Positions 16,842-26,887 are shown, counted from the first letter of the stretch. The stretch is 64,000 bases of DNA from Actinomycetota bacterium (GCA_020160805.1 JAIUPO010000006.1:87385-151384); one strand, 5' to 3'. The notes: generated from the sequence alone by a model not told the origin. Numbers and translations: made by a program.

Positions 16842-18030
16842 CGACCTTTTCGAAGCCGCGCAAGACGAAGGTCGGCCGGCGAATGGCCTCGACGAGCCGC
16901 ACGTCGGGATAGCGCTCCAGCAGCAGGCGCGTGGAGATCTGCATCTCCAGCCGGGCGAGGGGCGCGCCGATGCAGAAGTGGATCCCGAGACCAAAGGCGA
17001 GATGGTTGTTGGGGGTGCGCGCGGGGTCGAAGCGATCCGGGTCCGGGAAGAGTGCCGGGTCCCGGTTGGCCGCTCCAAGAAGCGCAAGAGCCTTCTGCCC
17101 CTTGGCGATTCGCACACCGTCGATCTCCAGATCGTCGGTCGCCGTGCGCTCGAAAAGCTGCAGCGGCGAGTCGTGGCGCAGGAACTCCTCGACAATCGCC
17201 TCCACGGCTGCCGTATTCTCCGGCTCTACGGTGCCGGGCTTCCCTGCAGCGAGCCAACTATGCAAGCCATTGCCAAAACCATTGACCGAGGCCTCGTGCC
17301 CAGCGTTGAGCAGCAGGACTGCGGTGGCGATCAATTCGCGCTCGGACAGCTTGTCGCTGCCATCGCGGATTTGGACGAGATCGGTGAGCAAGTCCTCGCC
17401 GGGGGTCTTAGCCCGCGCCGCCGCGAGCTGCGAAACATAGGCCGCGAAGTCCCGACACGCTTCGCGAGCCTCCTTCTCCTGCAAGGGAGTCCGATCGACC
17501 TCATACATCTTCACGATCGCCTGGCTCCACGGACGCAGCAGGTGCCGGTCGATGTCCGGGAAGCCGAGCAACTCGGCGATGACGAGGACCGGCAGTGGCT
17601 CGGCATACGTCTCAATGACATCGAAAGGCGCCTCGCCGTCGGTGGCCTCGTCGAGCAGCCCGGAAGCAAGCTCCTCGATGCGCGGCGCCAGCCGTTGGAC
17701 GTGGCCGCGGCCGAAGGCACCCGCGACGAGCCGGCGAAGCCGAGTGTGTTTGGGCGGCTCGGAGTCGAGAATGGAGTCTGCGTGCAGCCAGTTGAAGGTC
17801 TCCCAGTCCGCTTCGGGTTCGCGTGCGGCGAAGATGCGCCCTAGCCGCCGCTCGCGCAGCACTGCCGAGGCGGTCGCGTGCGAGGTCGCGACGAAGGCCT
17901 GCAGGCCCTCATGCCAGGCAAGCGGCGCGGCCGCCCGCTGAGCCGCGAAGGCGGCATACGGATCGGCAACGAATTGCGGGTCGCTGAAGTCGAGGAGATC
18001 GGCGTGCACGCCCCAAGCTTGGCGCATCAC
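16825..18030 (-). CDS. Cytochrome P450
   Basis: A 401-residue soluble bacterial P450. The I-helix has LNAGHEASVNGFGN (the AGxE/D-type oxygen groove), the K-helix ExxR is EFLRHDSPLQLFERTA, and the haem loop is FGLGIHFCIGAPLAR with the proximal Cys. It needs ferredoxin/reductase partners encoded elsewhere. The substrate is not predictable. Start GTG at 18028-18030 is followed at once by an ATG. It is inserted between the methyltransferase and NuoD-like genes on the opposite strand and overlaps the methyltransferase 3' end, so these neighbours may be unrelated in function. Confidence 0.95.
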   Translation of the reverse strand: MMRQAWGVHADLLDFSDPQFVADPYAAFAAQRAAAPLAWHEGLQAFVATSHATASAVLRERRLGRIFAAREPEADWETFNWLHADSILDSEPPKHTRLRRLVAGAFGRGHVQRLAPRIEELASGLLDEATDGEAPFDVIETYAEPLPVLVIAELLGFPDIDRHLLRPWSQAIVKMYEVDRTPLQEKEAREACRDFAAYVSQLAAARAKTPGEDLLTDLVQIRDGSDKLSERELIATAVLLLNAGHEASVNGFGNGLHSWLAAGKPGTVEPENTAAVEAIVEEFLRHDSPLQLFERTATDDLEIDGVRIAKGQKALALLGAANRDPALFPDPDRFDPARTPNNHLAFGLGIHFCIGAPLARLEMQISTRLLLERYPDVRLVEAIRRPTFVLRGFEKVVIAPA

Positions 18031-18182
18031 CTGTCACTCATTTCTCTCCGGATGCCGAAAGTGTGCGCCTGACCCTGCTTTAGAGCAGGGGGTAAGCGCA
18101 GACTTCCCGCCCCAAGCCCGCCCGCGTCCACGACCGAGGCTGGCTCCGCGACGATCGGCGGGTCGCGCCATAGAGTGGCCGG

Positions 18183-19355
18183 GTGAGCACGACACCGGCC
18201 CCGACGGAACTGACGGTCGGGGTGGGCGCAGGCGGCCTGGCCACGGCCGACATGGTCCTCAATATCGGCCCACAGCATCCGGCGACGCATGGCGTCTTGC
18301 GGCTGAAGATCGTCGTTGACGGCGAGCGGATCATCTCGGCCGACCCGATCATCGGCTACATGCACCGAGGAGCCGAGAAGCTTTTCGAGGTCCGCGACTA
18401 CCGCCAAATCATCGTGCTGGCCAACCGGCACGACTGGCTCTCGGCGTTCAGCAACGAACTCGGCGTGGTGCTTGGGGTCGAGTCGATGCTCGGCATGGAA
18501 GTGCCCGTGCGCGCCGTGTGGGCCCGCACTCTGCTTGCCGAGTTGAACCGGGTGCTCAACCACCTGATGTTCCTCGGGTCCTACCCGCTCGAACTCGGCG
18601 CGATCACTCCGGTCTTCTACGCCTTCCGCGAGCGCGAGGAACTCCAGCAGGTCATGGAGGAGATCTCCGGCGGCCGGATGCACTACATGTTCAACCGGGT
18701 CGGCGGCCTGAAAGACGATCTGCCCCAAGGCTGGCTGGGCCGCGTCGAGGACGCGATCGCGGCGGTGCGGGGGCGTATGCCGGACCTTGAGTCGCTCATC
18801 GTCGGCAACGAGATCCTCGCCGCGCGCACCCGCGGCGTCGGAGTCCTCCCCCCTGCGCTCGCGCATGCTTATGGCGTGTCCGGGCCCATCGCCCGGGCCA
18901 GCGGGGTCGATGTGGACCTGCGGCGGGACGCCCCCTATCTGGCATACGACGAGCTCTTTGCCGACGGCGGTCCCGGGCGGGTCGTCCTCCGCTCCGCGGG
19001 AGACTGCCAGGCCCGGCTGGAGGTGCTGTTGGAGCAGACGCACGTGAGTCTCGACCTCGCCCAGGCCTGCGTCGAGCAGCTCGGAACGCTGCCGCGCGGG
19101 CTCGTCAATGTGAAACTGCCCAAGGTGCTCAAGGTGCCCGAGGGCGACCTCTACACCGCGACCGAGAATCCGCTGGGCTTCAACGGTTACTACCTCGTCT
19201 CGACCGGGGAGAAGACTCCGCACCGGCTCAAGCTGCGCTCGGCGTCCTTCAATAACGTCCAGGTGCTCTCGCGCGTACTGCCCGGGTGCCTGATCGCCGA
19301 CATGGTCGCGATTCTCGGCTCGATGTTCTTCGTCGTCGGGGATGTCGACAAGTGA
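18183..19355 (+). CDS. Orphan NuoD-like protein (NADH-quinone oxidoreductase subunit D family)
   Basis: A 390-residue protein, GTG start. It keeps the family landmarks [15 protein letters not shown] (quinone-site His at residue 36), [13 protein letters not shown] (Arg62, equivalent to the NDUFS2 arginine that NDUFAF7 methylates), [25 protein letters not shown] and the C-terminal [15 protein letters not shown] end. The quinone-binding tyrosine of the RxDY element is Trp85 here (NRHDW). No other nuo gene is in the window, so it is not in a complex I operon. A second, divergent NuoD of unknown role is the best description. Its stop overlaps the DinB start (GTGA). Confidence 0.9.
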   Translation: MSTTPAPTELTVGVGAGGLATADMVLNIGPQHPATHGVLRLKIVVDGERIISADPIIGYMHRGAEKLFEVRDYRQIIVLANRHDWLSAFSNELGVVLGVESMLGMEVPVRAVWARTLLAELNRVLNHLMFLGSYPLELGAITPVFYAFREREELQQVMEEISGGRMHYMFNRVGGLKDDLPQGWLGRVEDAIAAVRGRMPDLESLIVGNEILAARTRGVGVLPPALAHAYGVSGPIARASGVDVDLRRDAPYLAYDELFADGGPGRVVLRSAGDCQARLEVLLEQTHVSLDLAQACVEQLGTLPRGLVNVKLPKVLKVPEGDLYTATENPLGFNGYYLVSTGEKTPHRLKLRSASFNNVQVLSRVLPGCLIADMVAILGSMFFVVGDVDK

Positions 19356-19888
19356 ACGCCCGGTCCCAGCCGGGGCCACACCCGGCCGGACCGACGATTC
19401 TGCAGGCGCCGATCGGGACTCAACTCTGGGCCATGATCGATGAACACCGAGCCATCCTCGCTGCCTGCCTGGACGGCCTCAGCGAGGACGAGGCCCGGGC
19501 CGCGCTGGTGCCCTCGAAGACCACGCTGCTCGGCCTGGTCAAGCACGCGACCTTCGTCGAGCAGGTCTGGTTCGACGAGGCCGTGACCGGGCGCTCCCGG
19601 GCTGAAATCGGGATATCCGCCACCCCGGACGAGTCCTTCGACCTGGCGCCGAAGGACACCATCGCCTCGGTCTCGGCTGGGTATGCCGCGGCGCTGACGT
19701 CCTCCCGCCGCCATACCGCAGGCCTGGGTCTGGACGACATCGTCAGCGGCAATCGCCGCGGTCCGCTGCCGCTGCGCTATGTGCTGCTGCACGTGCTGCG
19801 CGAACTGGCCCAGCACTGCGGCCACGCCGACATCCTGCGCGAGCAACTCCTCGCGGCCCGGCAGGGCGCAGAAGTCAGCGCACGGTAG
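19352..19888 (+). CDS. DinB family (DUF664) protein
   Basis: A 178-residue four-helix-bundle protein with a GTG start overlapping the NuoD-like stop (GTGA). [20 protein letters not shown] and [20 protein letters not shown], which begins with two Leu and ends LREQLLAAR, are typical of DUF664. The His at KHAT, and the two at HVLREL and QHCGH, could form the metal site of DinB/YfiT-like proteins; some members are thiol-dependent S-transferases (for example mycothiol or bacillithiol). No substrate can be named. Translational coupling suggests a shared task with the NuoD-like protein. Confidence 0.85.
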   Translation: MNARSQPGPHPAGPTILQAPIGTQLWAMIDEHRAILAACLDGLSEDEARAALVPSKTTLLGLVKHATFVEQVWFDEAVTGRSRAEIGISATPDESFDLAPKDTIASVSAGYAAALTSSRRHTAGLGLDDIVSGNRRGPLPLRYVLLHVLRELAQHCGHADILREQLLAARQGAEVSAR

Positions 19889-19954
19889 TTGAATGCGCAC
19901 AGCTTGCACGGTGTGCGGATTCGACTAACTGCTGCTAGGACACCCCACGAAGTT

Positions 19955-20010
19955 CGCCCACGCAGTGCGTGGGACCCACGCTCGTACCGCCCACGCAGAG
20001 CGTGGGACCC
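19955..20010. repeat. Two tandem 33-bp repeats each forming a hairpin
   Basis: CGCCCACGCAGTGCGTGGG and CGCCCACGCAGAGCGTGGG begin 33 bases apart, each followed by ACCCA. Each unit folds as CCCACGC-N3-GCGTGGG. They lie in the 198-base space between the convergent DinB and DUF3180 genes and may act as transcription terminators for both. No gene is seen in this space. Confidence 0.7.
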
Positions 20011-20086
20011 AACTCCGATACTTCGCGGGGACCCCGTCCGGGAGTTTCGCAACAGGGCCTAGCAGAGGTTAGGACGCCCGCCGGCC

Positions 20087-20551
20087 TCACGACGCGTCGT
20101 CGCGTTCGCGCGGAGGGATGCGGCACCAGGATTGGGCGAGCAGTCCGGCGAGGAGGAGCCAGGCGGAGGCGCCGAGGCCAAGGGCGTAGCCGCGCAACAG
20201 GCGCTGGGCGGCCTTGAGGTCCCAGTCCGGGGCGAGGCCGAGAGCCTGGCCGGCATACAACCCCATCAGGGCGGCACCGGTTAGGGCGGCCGCTTGGGCG
20301 AGGGCCAGGGTGCGCGCGGCGCGGATGGCGTTCAGGTCGGCCTTGCGGCCGCGCAGGTAGCCGCGCACCGCCCAGCCGAACCACAACACGACGATGCCGA
20401 GGATCGCGATCAGGATCACGGCGGCCATGGGCACGCGCGGCGGGAAGGTGCCGCTCTGCATCAACCGGCGCGTGAGCAGCGCAACGAGCCCCGCCACGAA
20501 GAGCGCGAAACCGGCCGGAATATGCCAGCGCAGACCGCGCCCGCCGGTCAT
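20087..20551 (-). CDS. DUF3180 membrane protein
   Basis: A 154-residue protein with four predicted membrane helices (HIPAGFALFVAGLVALLT, AAVILIAILGIVVLWFGWAV, ALAQAAALTGAALMGLYA and LGLGASAWLLLAGLLAQS). This pattern and its place after folK match DUF3180 (Rv3605c position, recalled). Function unknown; it is probably co-transcribed with the folate genes, with an 82-base gap. The short Arg-rich segment RGYLRGRKADLNAIRAA between helices 2 and 3 is probably cytoplasmic. No catalytic motif. Confidence 0.88.
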   Translation of the reverse strand: MTGGRGLRWHIPAGFALFVAGLVALLTRRLMQSGTFPPRVPMAAVILIAILGIVVLWFGWAVRGYLRGRKADLNAIRAARTLALAQAAALTGAALMGLYAGQALGLAPDWDLKAAQRLLRGYALGLGASAWLLLAGLLAQSWCRIPPRERDDAS

Positions 20552-20633
20552 CTGGGCACCCCCGCAGATAGCGCCCTCCGCTCACCCGAGCCCCCGGGCA
20601 ACCCAACGACCCCCGGCACCCGATCCCGACCGG

Positions 20634-21527
20634 TCACCCGAGCACCCCGGCATACGGCCGGACACCGGATGAGTCGACGCTCGTCACGAGCGCGGCGAGG
20701 GGCACGATGTCCGCCCCGACGCGCACCCGCGCGCGCGGGTCGGCATCCAGCCACGGGAGCAGCACGAAGGCCCGTTCGACGGCCCGCGGGTGCGGCAGCA
20801 GCAGGGCGGGGTCGTCGCTGCGGACCTCGTCGCGCTCACCGGGGCTGCCGTACTGGATCAGGTCGAGGTCCAGCGTGCGTTCACCCCAGCGCACGGCGCG
20901 CGTGCGGCCGTGTCGGGCCTCGATCCGGTGCAGGGTCGACAGCACGTCATATGGCGCTAGGTCGGTGCGCGCACGGATAACGGCATTGAGGTAGTCGCCC
21001 TGCTCCGGCCCGCCCACCGGATCGGTCTCGACCGGGCGGGAGACGGCGAGCACCCGCAGACCCGGCACCCCCCGCAATTCGCTGACCGCGGCGCGCAGCG
21101 TCGCCTCGCGGTCCCCGAGATTGCTCCCCAGCGCGATCACGACCTCGGCGCTGCGGGCCCGGGTAACGGTAACGCTGACATCGGAGAAGGTATGCGCAAT
21201 GGGCGCCCCGGGCTTGTGCACCGTCACCTCCGCGTGGGCGACCCCGTCGAGGGTCAGGCAGTCCCCCGCGATGGCCTCGGCGAGTGCCTCGATCAGGTCG
21301 TATGACGGTCCGGTAATCCGCGCGATCGCCACCTCCGCGACCTGCGCGTAATTCAGCGTGTCGTCCAGGTCGTCGGTGCGCCCGGCCAGCCGGTGATCGA
21401 CCGACAGCACGATGTCGACGATGAACTCTTGACCTTCGCGCTTCTCGTGCTCGAAGACCCCGTGATATCCGGTGGCGCGCAGGCCGGTCAAGGTGATGCG
21501 ATCCGCGGGCCGCGACAAACTCCTCAC
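20634..21527 (-). CDS. Bifunctional dihydroneopterin aldolase / HPPK (FolB-FolK fusion)
   Basis: A 297-residue fusion. Residues ~1-128 are dihydroneopterin aldolase: ITLTGLRATGYHGVFEHEKR, then VTVHKPGAPIAHTFSDVSVT. Residues ~129-297 are 6-hydroxymethyl-7,8-dihydropterin pyrophosphokinase: VVIALGSNLGDREATLR, VETDPVGGPEQGDYLNAV, and RWGERTLDLDLIQYG with the Mg-binding Asp pair. They catalyse successive steps of folate synthesis. The genes are separate in M. tuberculosis. GTG start at 21525-21527 overlaps the folP stop (GTGA). Both domains look intact. Confidence 0.95.
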   Translation of the reverse strand: MRSLSRPADRITLTGLRATGYHGVFEHEKREGQEFIVDIVLSVDHRLAGRTDDLDDTLNYAQVAEVAIARITGPSYDLIEALAEAIAGDCLTLDGVAHAEVTVHKPGAPIAHTFSDVSVTVTRARSAEVVIALGSNLGDREATLRAAVSELRGVPGLRVLAVSRPVETDPVGGPEQGDYLNAVIRARTDLAPYDVLSTLHRIEARHGRTRAVRWGERTLDLDLIQYGSPGERDEVRSDDPALLLPHPRAVERAFVLLPWLDADPRARVRVGADIVPLAALVTSVDSSGVRPYAGVLG

Positions 21528-22348
21528 ATCGACTCCTTTGAAAAGCCGGGCCAGGCCGACCAGACATCAAGCGCGTCGATCGTGCCGGGCACATCGTGCA
21601 CGCGGACGGCCCAGACTCCCGCATCCGCGGCATACGCACTGGTCACGGCGGTCGCCGTGTCGCGCTCCAGCGGAGCCCGCGCCGGCTGCGCGCCGCGGCC
21701 GACCAGCCCGAGGAAGTGCTTGCGGGAGGTGCCGAGCAGGACTCGATGCCCCAGTCCGATGATGCTGTCCAGGCCGCGCAGCACGGCCCAGTTGTGCTCG
21801 GGTGATTTGGCGAAACCGAGTCCCGGGTCGAGCACGATGCGCGCCTCGTCCACACCGGCCGAGGTCAGCGCCGCAACCCGCTCGAGCAATTCATCCCGCA
21901 CTTGCGCGACGACATCGTCATAGACCGCTCGCGACTGCATATCGGCGCTGTGACCTCGCCAATGCATCGCCACAAAATCGGCGCCGCTGCCCGCCACAAC
22001 GCCCGCCATCTCGGGATCAGCGAGGCCGCCGGAGACATCATTGACGACCCGAGCGCCGACCGCGAGCGCCTGCGCCGCCACCTCGGCGCGCATCGTGTCC
22101 ACGGACACCGCGAGCCCTTCCGCGGCGAGCGCGGAGACGACTGGCACCACCCGGCGCAGTTCCTCCGCCGCATCGGGCCGCTGGGCACCCGGACGCGTCG
22201 ACTCGCCGCCCACATCGATCAGGTCCGCACCCTCGGCGGCCAGCTTACGGCCGTGCGCGACCGCCGCCCCCGCGTCAAACCAGGCACCGCCGTCGGAGAA
22301 GGAATCGGGCGTCACATTGACCACGCCCATGACGAGCGGGCGGGTCAC
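21524..22348 (-). CDS. folP: Dihydropteroate synthase
   Basis: A 274-residue TIM-barrel enzyme joining pterin pyrophosphate and p-aminobenzoate, the sulfonamide target. Motifs are [15 protein letters not shown] (residues ~7-21), [40 protein letters not shown] and LLGTSRKHF. The GTG at 22346-22348 is the start: it overlaps the folE stop (GTGA) and puts [11 protein letters not shown] at the normal distance from the N-terminus. Coupled at both ends to folE and folB-folK. Confidence 0.96.
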   Translation of the reverse strand: MTRPLVMGVVNVTPDSFSDGGAWFDAGAAVAHGRKLAAEGADLIDVGGESTRPGAQRPDAAEELRRVVPVVSALAAEGLAVSVDTMRAEVAAQALAVGARVVNDVSGGLADPEMAGVVAGSGADFVAMHWRGHSADMQSRAVYDDVVAQVRDELLERVAALTSAGVDEARIVLDPGLGFAKSPEHNWAVLRGLDSIIGLGHRVLLGTSRKHFLGLVGRGAQPARAPLERDTATAVTSAYAADAGVWAVRVHDVPGTIDALDVWSAWPGFSKESM

Positions 22349-22935
22349 CGATTCCCGCTCACCAACAGTGACATCGCCTCGGCGCGGGTGGTGGCGCTGC
22401 GCGCCAGGATGCCACGGACCGCCGAGGTGATCGTGCTGGCGCCGGGCTTGCGGATGCCGCGCATCGACATACACAGATGCTCGGCCTCGACGACGACGAT
22501 GCACCCCAAAACATCGAGGTGCTCCACGAGCGCGTCGGCGATCTGGCCGGTCATCCGCTCCTGGACCTGGGGCCGCCGGGCATAGATATCCACCAGCCGG
22601 GCCAGCTTGGACAAGCCGGTCACCACGCCACCTTGCGGCAGGTAGCCGATGTGCGCGACGCCATGGAAGGGAAGCAAGTGGTGCTCGCAGGTGCTGTACA
22701 TCTCGATATCGCGCACGATCACCAATTCCTGGTGATCGACGGCGAACTTCTTGGCCAAGACCTCGGCCGGGTCCGCGTGCAGACCCGCAAAGCTCTCGGC
22801 ATACGCCCGGGCAACGCGCGCTGGCGTGTCCTGCAGACCGTCGCGATCAGGGTCCTCGCCGATGGCGAGCAGGATCTCGCGAACCGCCGCTTCGATGCGG
22901 GGACCGTCGACCGGCGCCGGGGACAAGTCAGTCAT
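22345..22935 (-). CDS. folE: GTP cyclohydrolase I
   Basis: A 196-residue homodecameric enzyme starting folate synthesis by converting GTP to dihydroneopterin triphosphate. Key elements are [30 protein letters not shown] (zinc-binding Cys and His, about residues 79-92), and [20 protein letters not shown] with the second zinc Cys. ATG at 22933-22935 chosen. It lies 13 bases after ftsH and overlaps folP by 4 bases, so ftsH and the folate genes probably share transcripts. Confidence 0.97.
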   Translation of the reverse strand: MTDLSPAPVDGPRIEAAVREILLAIGEDPDRDGLQDTPARVARAYAESFAGLHADPAEVLAKKFAVDHQELVIVRDIEMYSTCEHHLLPFHGVAHIGYLPQGGVVTGLSKLARLVDIYARRPQVQERMTGQIADALVEHLDVLGCIVVVEAEHLCMSMRGIRKPGASTITSAVRGILARSATTRAEAMSLLVSGNR

Positions 22936-22948
22936 GGACAGCCCCGCA

Positions 22949-25066
22949 TCAGAGGTGGCCGTCAGGGTTGACCGGAGCGTCCTCGGGCGTCTCGATGACC
23001 TGCGTCGTGGGGCCGTCCTGGGCGTAGGGCGAGGCGCCGACCTGGGCTGCCCGGTCGATGGCGGCCTCCGTCGCGCGATCGCCGGCAACCGGCACGGCGC
23101 CCGCCGGCGCCCCAGAGCCGTTGAGGGCAGCCTGTTCGGCGGGGGTGAGCACGGGCGGCTTGTCGGAGAGCAAGCGGTGTTCAGAGGAGAGCCAGGTCGG
23201 GCGCATCGGTCGCTTGCGGACATCGCGGAAGACTTCGGCGATCTCCTTGGCGTTCAGCGTCTCACGCTCCAGCAACTCCAAGACCAGCCGGTCCAGGACG
23301 TCCCGGTTGTCATTCAGCGCGTGCCACGCCTCGTCATGCGCGGCCTCGATCAGCCGGCGCACCTCTTCGTCGACGATGCCGGCGACATGCTCGGAGTAGT
23401 CGCGCTGGTGGCCGTAGTCGCGGCCGAGGAAGACCTCGCCCTGGCTCTGGCCGAGCTTGATGGCGCCGACTCGCTCCGACATGCCGTATTCGGTGACCAT
23501 CTTGCGGGCCATCGCCGTGGCCTTCTCGATGTCATTCGCGGCGCCCGTCGTCGGGTCGTGGAAGATGATCTCTTCGGCCACGCGGCCACCGAGGGCGTAG
23601 GCCAGCTGGTCGAGGATCTCGTTGCGGGTGGTGCTGTATTTGTCGTCGCTCGGCAGCACCATGGTGTAGCCGAGGGCGCGCCCGCGCGGCAGGATCGTCA
23701 CCTTGCTGACCGGATCGGTGTGGTTCATCGCCGCGGCCACCAGAGCGTGCCCGCCCTCGTGGTAAGCCGTGATCTTGCGCTCCTTGGCGCTCATGATCCG
23801 GGTGCGCTTCTGCGGGCCGGCCATCACCCGGTCGATCGCCTCATCGAGCGTGGCGTCGGTGATCAGGTGACCGGAGGAGCGCGCCGTGAGCAGCGCCGCC
23901 TCGTTCAGGACATTGGCCAGGTCAGCGCCGGTGAAACCGGGCGTGCGGCGGGCCACGGCGAGCAGGTCGACGCCGGGAGCCATGGGCTTGCCCTGGGCGT
24001 GCACCTCGAGAATGCGGTGGCGGCCGATCATGTCCGGCGCCTCGACCGCGATCTGCCGGTCGAAGCGGCCCGGGCGCAGCAGCGCCGGGTCAAGGATGTC
24101 GGGCCGGTTGGTCGCCGCGATGAGGATGACATTGGTCTTGACGTCGAAGCCGTCCATCTCGACCAGCAACTGGTTCAGGGTCTGCTCGCGCTCGTCGTGG
24201 CCACCGCCGAGGCCGGCGCCCCGGTGGCGACCGACGGCGTCGATCTCGTCGACGAAGACGATCGCCGGGGCGTTGGCCTTAGCCTGCTCGAAGAGGTCGC
24301 GGACCCGCGAGGCACCGACACCGACGAACATCTCGACGAAGTCGGAACCCGAAATCGAATAGAAGGGCACTCCGGCCTCGCCGGCCACCGCGCGGGCGAG
24401 CAGCGTCTTGCCGGTGCCGGGCGGGCCATACAGCAGCACGCCCTTGGGGATCTTGGCCCCGACGGCGAGGAACTTCGCCGGCTCCGCGAGGAACTCCTTG
24501 ATCTCGTGCAATTCCTCGACGGCCTCATCGGCGCCGGCGACATCGGCGAAGGTGACCTTCGGGGTGTCCTTGGTGGCGAGCTTGGCCTTTGACTTGCCGA
24601 ACTGCATAACGCGGGACCCGCCGCCCTGCATCTGGCTCATCATGAACCAGAACAGGCCGATGAGAATGATCAGCGGCAGCAGCGAGAAGAGCAGCGATCC
24701 GAGCACGCTAGGGTGCTCGATGGTGTCGTTGTATGCCGTGGGCACCTTCTCATCGACCAGCTTCACCAGTCCCTCGGCCCGGGCGTCGATGAACTCGGTG
24801 CGCACCTTGGTCGCGTCGCGGACGCCGGCCGTGGAGTAGGTCTGACCGTCCTTGAGCGTCAGGTCGAGGACGTTCTCGCTGGAGAAGCGCGCCTCGGCGA
24901 CCTTGCCCTCATTGATCAAGGTGGTCGCGGCGGAGGTGTCGATCCGGGAATACCCACCATCGCCGTTCATGGAGAACATGACGACCATCAAGGTGAGCAG
25001 GGCCATGACCCACAACAACGGGTTGCGGGCCAGCCGTTTGGCGTTGGAGGACTTCGTGTTGGCCAA
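22949..25066 (-). CDS. ftsH: ATP-dependent zinc metalloprotease FtsH
   Basis: A 705-residue membrane-anchored AAA+ protease. Two membrane helices (about residues 16-33 and 119-142) flank the extracytoplasmic domain. Walker A is GPPGTGKT (214-221), Walker [11 protein letters not shown] (270-279), SRH-type arginines lie in [20 protein letters not shown], and the zinc site is HEGGH (436-440). The C-terminal tail is Pro/Ala-rich and disordered. The start codon is TTG at 25064-25066, supported by AAGGAG just upstream and by the MANTKSS N-terminus. It degrades misfolded and unassembled membrane proteins. Confidence 0.97.
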   Translation of the reverse strand: MANTKSSNAKRLARNPLLWVMALLTLMVVMFSMNGDGGYSRIDTSAATTLINEGKVAEARFSSENVLDLTLKDGQTYSTAGVRDATKVRTEFIDARAEGLVKLVDEKVPTAYNDTIEHPSVLGSLLFSLLPLIILIGLFWFMMSQMQGGGSRVMQFGKSKAKLATKDTPKVTFADVAGADEAVEELHEIKEFLAEPAKFLAVGAKIPKGVLLYGPPGTGKTLLARAVAGEAGVPFYSISGSDFVEMFVGVGASRVRDLFEQAKANAPAIVFVDEIDAVGRHRGAGLGGGHDEREQTLNQLLVEMDGFDVKTNVILIAATNRPDILDPALLRPGRFDRQIAVEAPDMIGRHRILEVHAQGKPMAPGVDLLAVARRTPGFTGADLANVLNEAALLTARSSGHLITDATLDEAIDRVMAGPQKRTRIMSAKERKITAYHEGGHALVAAAMNHTDPVSKVTILPRGRALGYTMVLPSDDKYSTTRNEILDQLAYALGGRVAEEIIFHDPTTGAANDIEKATAMARKMVTEYGMSERVGAIKLGQSQGEVFLGRDYGHQRDYSEHVAGIVDEEVRRLIEAAHDEAWHALNDNRDVLDRLVLELLERETLNAKEIAEVFRDVRKRPMRPTWLSSEHRLLSDKPPVLTPAEQAALNGSGAPAGAVPVAGDRATEAAIDRAAQVGASPYAQDGPTTQVIETPEDAPVNPDGHL

Positions 25067-25245
25067 GAGGCCGGGCTCCTTGCGGTGCTCGGTGGCGCTG
25101 TCGGGCGCCGACCGGTAACGGACGGATCGTGTTGGACGAAACTACACCGGCACACGAGAGCGCGCCGACGGGTGGTCGAGTCCGTTCATGCCAACGCACG
25201 AACGGCGCGCCATTGTTCCGCGCCTGCCGTCAATCCATCAGGTGA

Positions 25246-25797
25246 TCAGGAGTAGACGTGCGGGGCGAGCGTGCCGACGACCCGCAGGTTGCGGTATTGC
25301 TCGTCGAAGTCCAGGCCATAGCCCACGACGAACTCATTGGGGATGTCGAAGCCGACCCAGCGGCAGTCGATCTGGACCTTGGCCGCCTCGGGCTTGCGCA
25401 GCAGGGTGCAGATCTCAACCGACTTTGGCCCGCGCGATTCGAGGTTGGCCCGAATCCAGGACAGCGTCAGGCCCGAGTCGATGATGTCCTCGACGATGAC
25501 GACATGCCGGCCGGTGATATCGGTGTCGAGGTCCTTCAAGATGCGCACGACACCGGAGGATTTGGTGCCCGAGCCATAGGAACTGACCGCCATCCAGTCC
25601 ATCGGCGCGCTGCCTGGCAGGGCGCGCATCAGGTCGGCCATCACCAGCACCGCACCCTTGAGCACCCCCACCAGGAGAAACTCCTCGCCGGCATAGTGGT
25701 CCCAGATCTCCTGCGCCAGCTCGGCCAGCCGCGCGTGGATCTCCTCCTCGGTGACCAGCACGCGCTCCAGATCTTTGCCCATGTGCTCCGCATCCAC
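25246..25797 (-). CDS. hpt: Hypoxanthine phosphoribosyltransferase
   Basis: A 183-residue purine-salvage enzyme. The PRPP loop is VVIVEDIIDSGLTL (about residues 99-112); LLVGVLKGAVLVMADLMRAL, the flexible-loop segment SSYGSGTKSSG, and WVGFDIPNEFVVGYGLDFDE (purine site) are typical. It makes IMP or GMP from hypoxanthine or guanine and PRPP. It lies 5 bases downstream of tilS, an adjacency conserved in many bacteria, and 179 bases upstream of ftsH; that gap has no gene and may carry an ftsH promoter. Confidence 0.96.
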   Translation of the reverse strand: MDAEHMGKDLERVLVTEEEIHARLAELAQEIWDHYAGEEFLLVGVLKGAVLVMADLMRALPGSAPMDWMAVSSYGSGTKSSGVVRILKDLDTDITGRHVVIVEDIIDSGLTLSWIRANLESRGPKSVEICTLLRKPEAAKVQIDCRWVGFDIPNEFVVGYGLDFDEQYRNLRVVGTLAPHVYS

Positions 25798-25802
25798 GGG
25801 CT

Positions 25803-26777
25803 TTAGTTAACCCCATAGCGCTCGACGCGCACGACCTCGCCGGTCGATCGGACGAGCAAGCCGCCGGGGACGTGGATCGGTCCTTGGCCGTGCCAGGCGG
25901 TCACCAGCCGGTCGCATTCGTCGGTATGCCGTGAGCTCACCTGCCCCGCTGGCGCCCCCGCCGCGATCAGCAGCCGTCGCCACAGCCGGGTCCGGATGGG
26001 GTCGGGGTATGCCGTGAGCTTCCCCACCGACCACGGCGGCGCCCCCAGATGGCGGGCCGCGTCATCGGCCTGCTTATCGAGCAGGTCGGCGTCGGCGCGA
26101 ACCTGCTCGGCGGTGCGGGCCAAGGCATCCCGGATGCCCGGCCCGAGGTCCGACTCCAAGTCCCGCAGTGCGCGCCGGACCCGGACGCGCGTGAAGGCGT
26201 CATCGTCATTGTGCGGGTCGCGCCACGGGGTCAGATCCAGTTCAGCGCAGGACGCCTCAGTCTGCTCCCGGGTGATCTGCAGCAGCGGGCGCCGCACCTG
26301 GCCGCGGCGCGGCGGAATGCCGGCGAGCGAGCGCACGCCGGAGCCGCGCACGAGCCCGAGCAAGACCTGTTCGGCCTGGTCATCACGGGTATGCCCGAGC
26401 AGCACCGCCGCCGCCCCGTGCCGGTCGGCCGACGCCGCTAGCGCCTGATAGCGCACCCGGCGGGCCGCCGCTTCGGGCCCCTCCCGGCTGTCGCCGGCCA
26501 CCTCGACGGGCACGACCTCGACGGGATCGAGGCCGAGGCCACGGCATACCTCGGCCGCGGCAGCGGCGACCTGAGCCGAGCCCGCCTGCAGGCCGTGATC
26601 GACGCACACCGCCCCAGCGCGCAGGTTCTGGCGCTGCGCGACCCAGGCGAGCGCGGCGGCGAGCGCGAGGGAGTCAGCGCCGCCGGACACCCCGGCCAGC
26701 ACAGACGAGCCATCCGGAAGATCATCGAGCGCGGCCCGGACGGCGCCGCGCACCGCCATACTCGCCGGCTCTTTCAT
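25803..26777 (-). CDS. tilS: tRNA(Ile)-lysidine synthetase
   Basis: A 324-residue N-type ATP pyrophosphatase that modifies C34 of the tRNA-Ile CAU anticodon to lysidine so that AUA is read as Ile. The PP-loop is LAGVSGGADSLALAAAL (SGGxDS, about residues 27-43); AVCVDHGLQAGSA, LLGHTRDDQAEQVLLGLVRG and WRDPHNDD are family motifs. The C-terminal substrate-binding domain is short, as in other actinobacterial TilS. The gene is essential wherever tested. It is followed by hpt after 5 bases. Confidence 0.94.
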   Translation of the reverse strand: MKEPASMAVRGAVRAALDDLPDGSSVLAGVSGGADSLALAAALAWVAQRQNLRAGAVCVDHGLQAGSAQVAAAAAEVCRGLGLDPVEVVPVEVAGDSREGPEAAARRVRYQALAASADRHGAAAVLLGHTRDDQAEQVLLGLVRGSGVRSLAGIPPRRGQVRRPLLQITREQTEASCAELDLTPWRDPHNDDDAFTRVRVRRALRDLESDLGPGIRDALARTAEQVRADADLLDKQADDAARHLGAPPWSVGKLTAYPDPIRTRLWRRLLIAAGAPAGQVSSRHTDECDRLVTAWHGQGPIHVPGGLLVRSTGEVVRVERYGVN

Positions 26778-26887
26778 GGCCCGAGACTAAAGGCAGAGTC
26801 AGCGTCGTCGTCCACGTCGGCGGCGGACTCGGCCTGGTGCGGCGGCCGCGACGCCGGCTGTGGGAGAAAACCTGGAAGTGGGCGCTG

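Noticed and set aside
19352..20087. Integration site or mobile element at the 33-bp repeats
   Set aside because: No integrase, transposase or target duplication is nearby; the repeats fold as terminator-like hairpins between convergent genes.
22751..24592. A 613-codon plus-strand open frame opposite ftsH
   Set aside because: A shadow of the ftsH frame, with no domain and no ribosome site.
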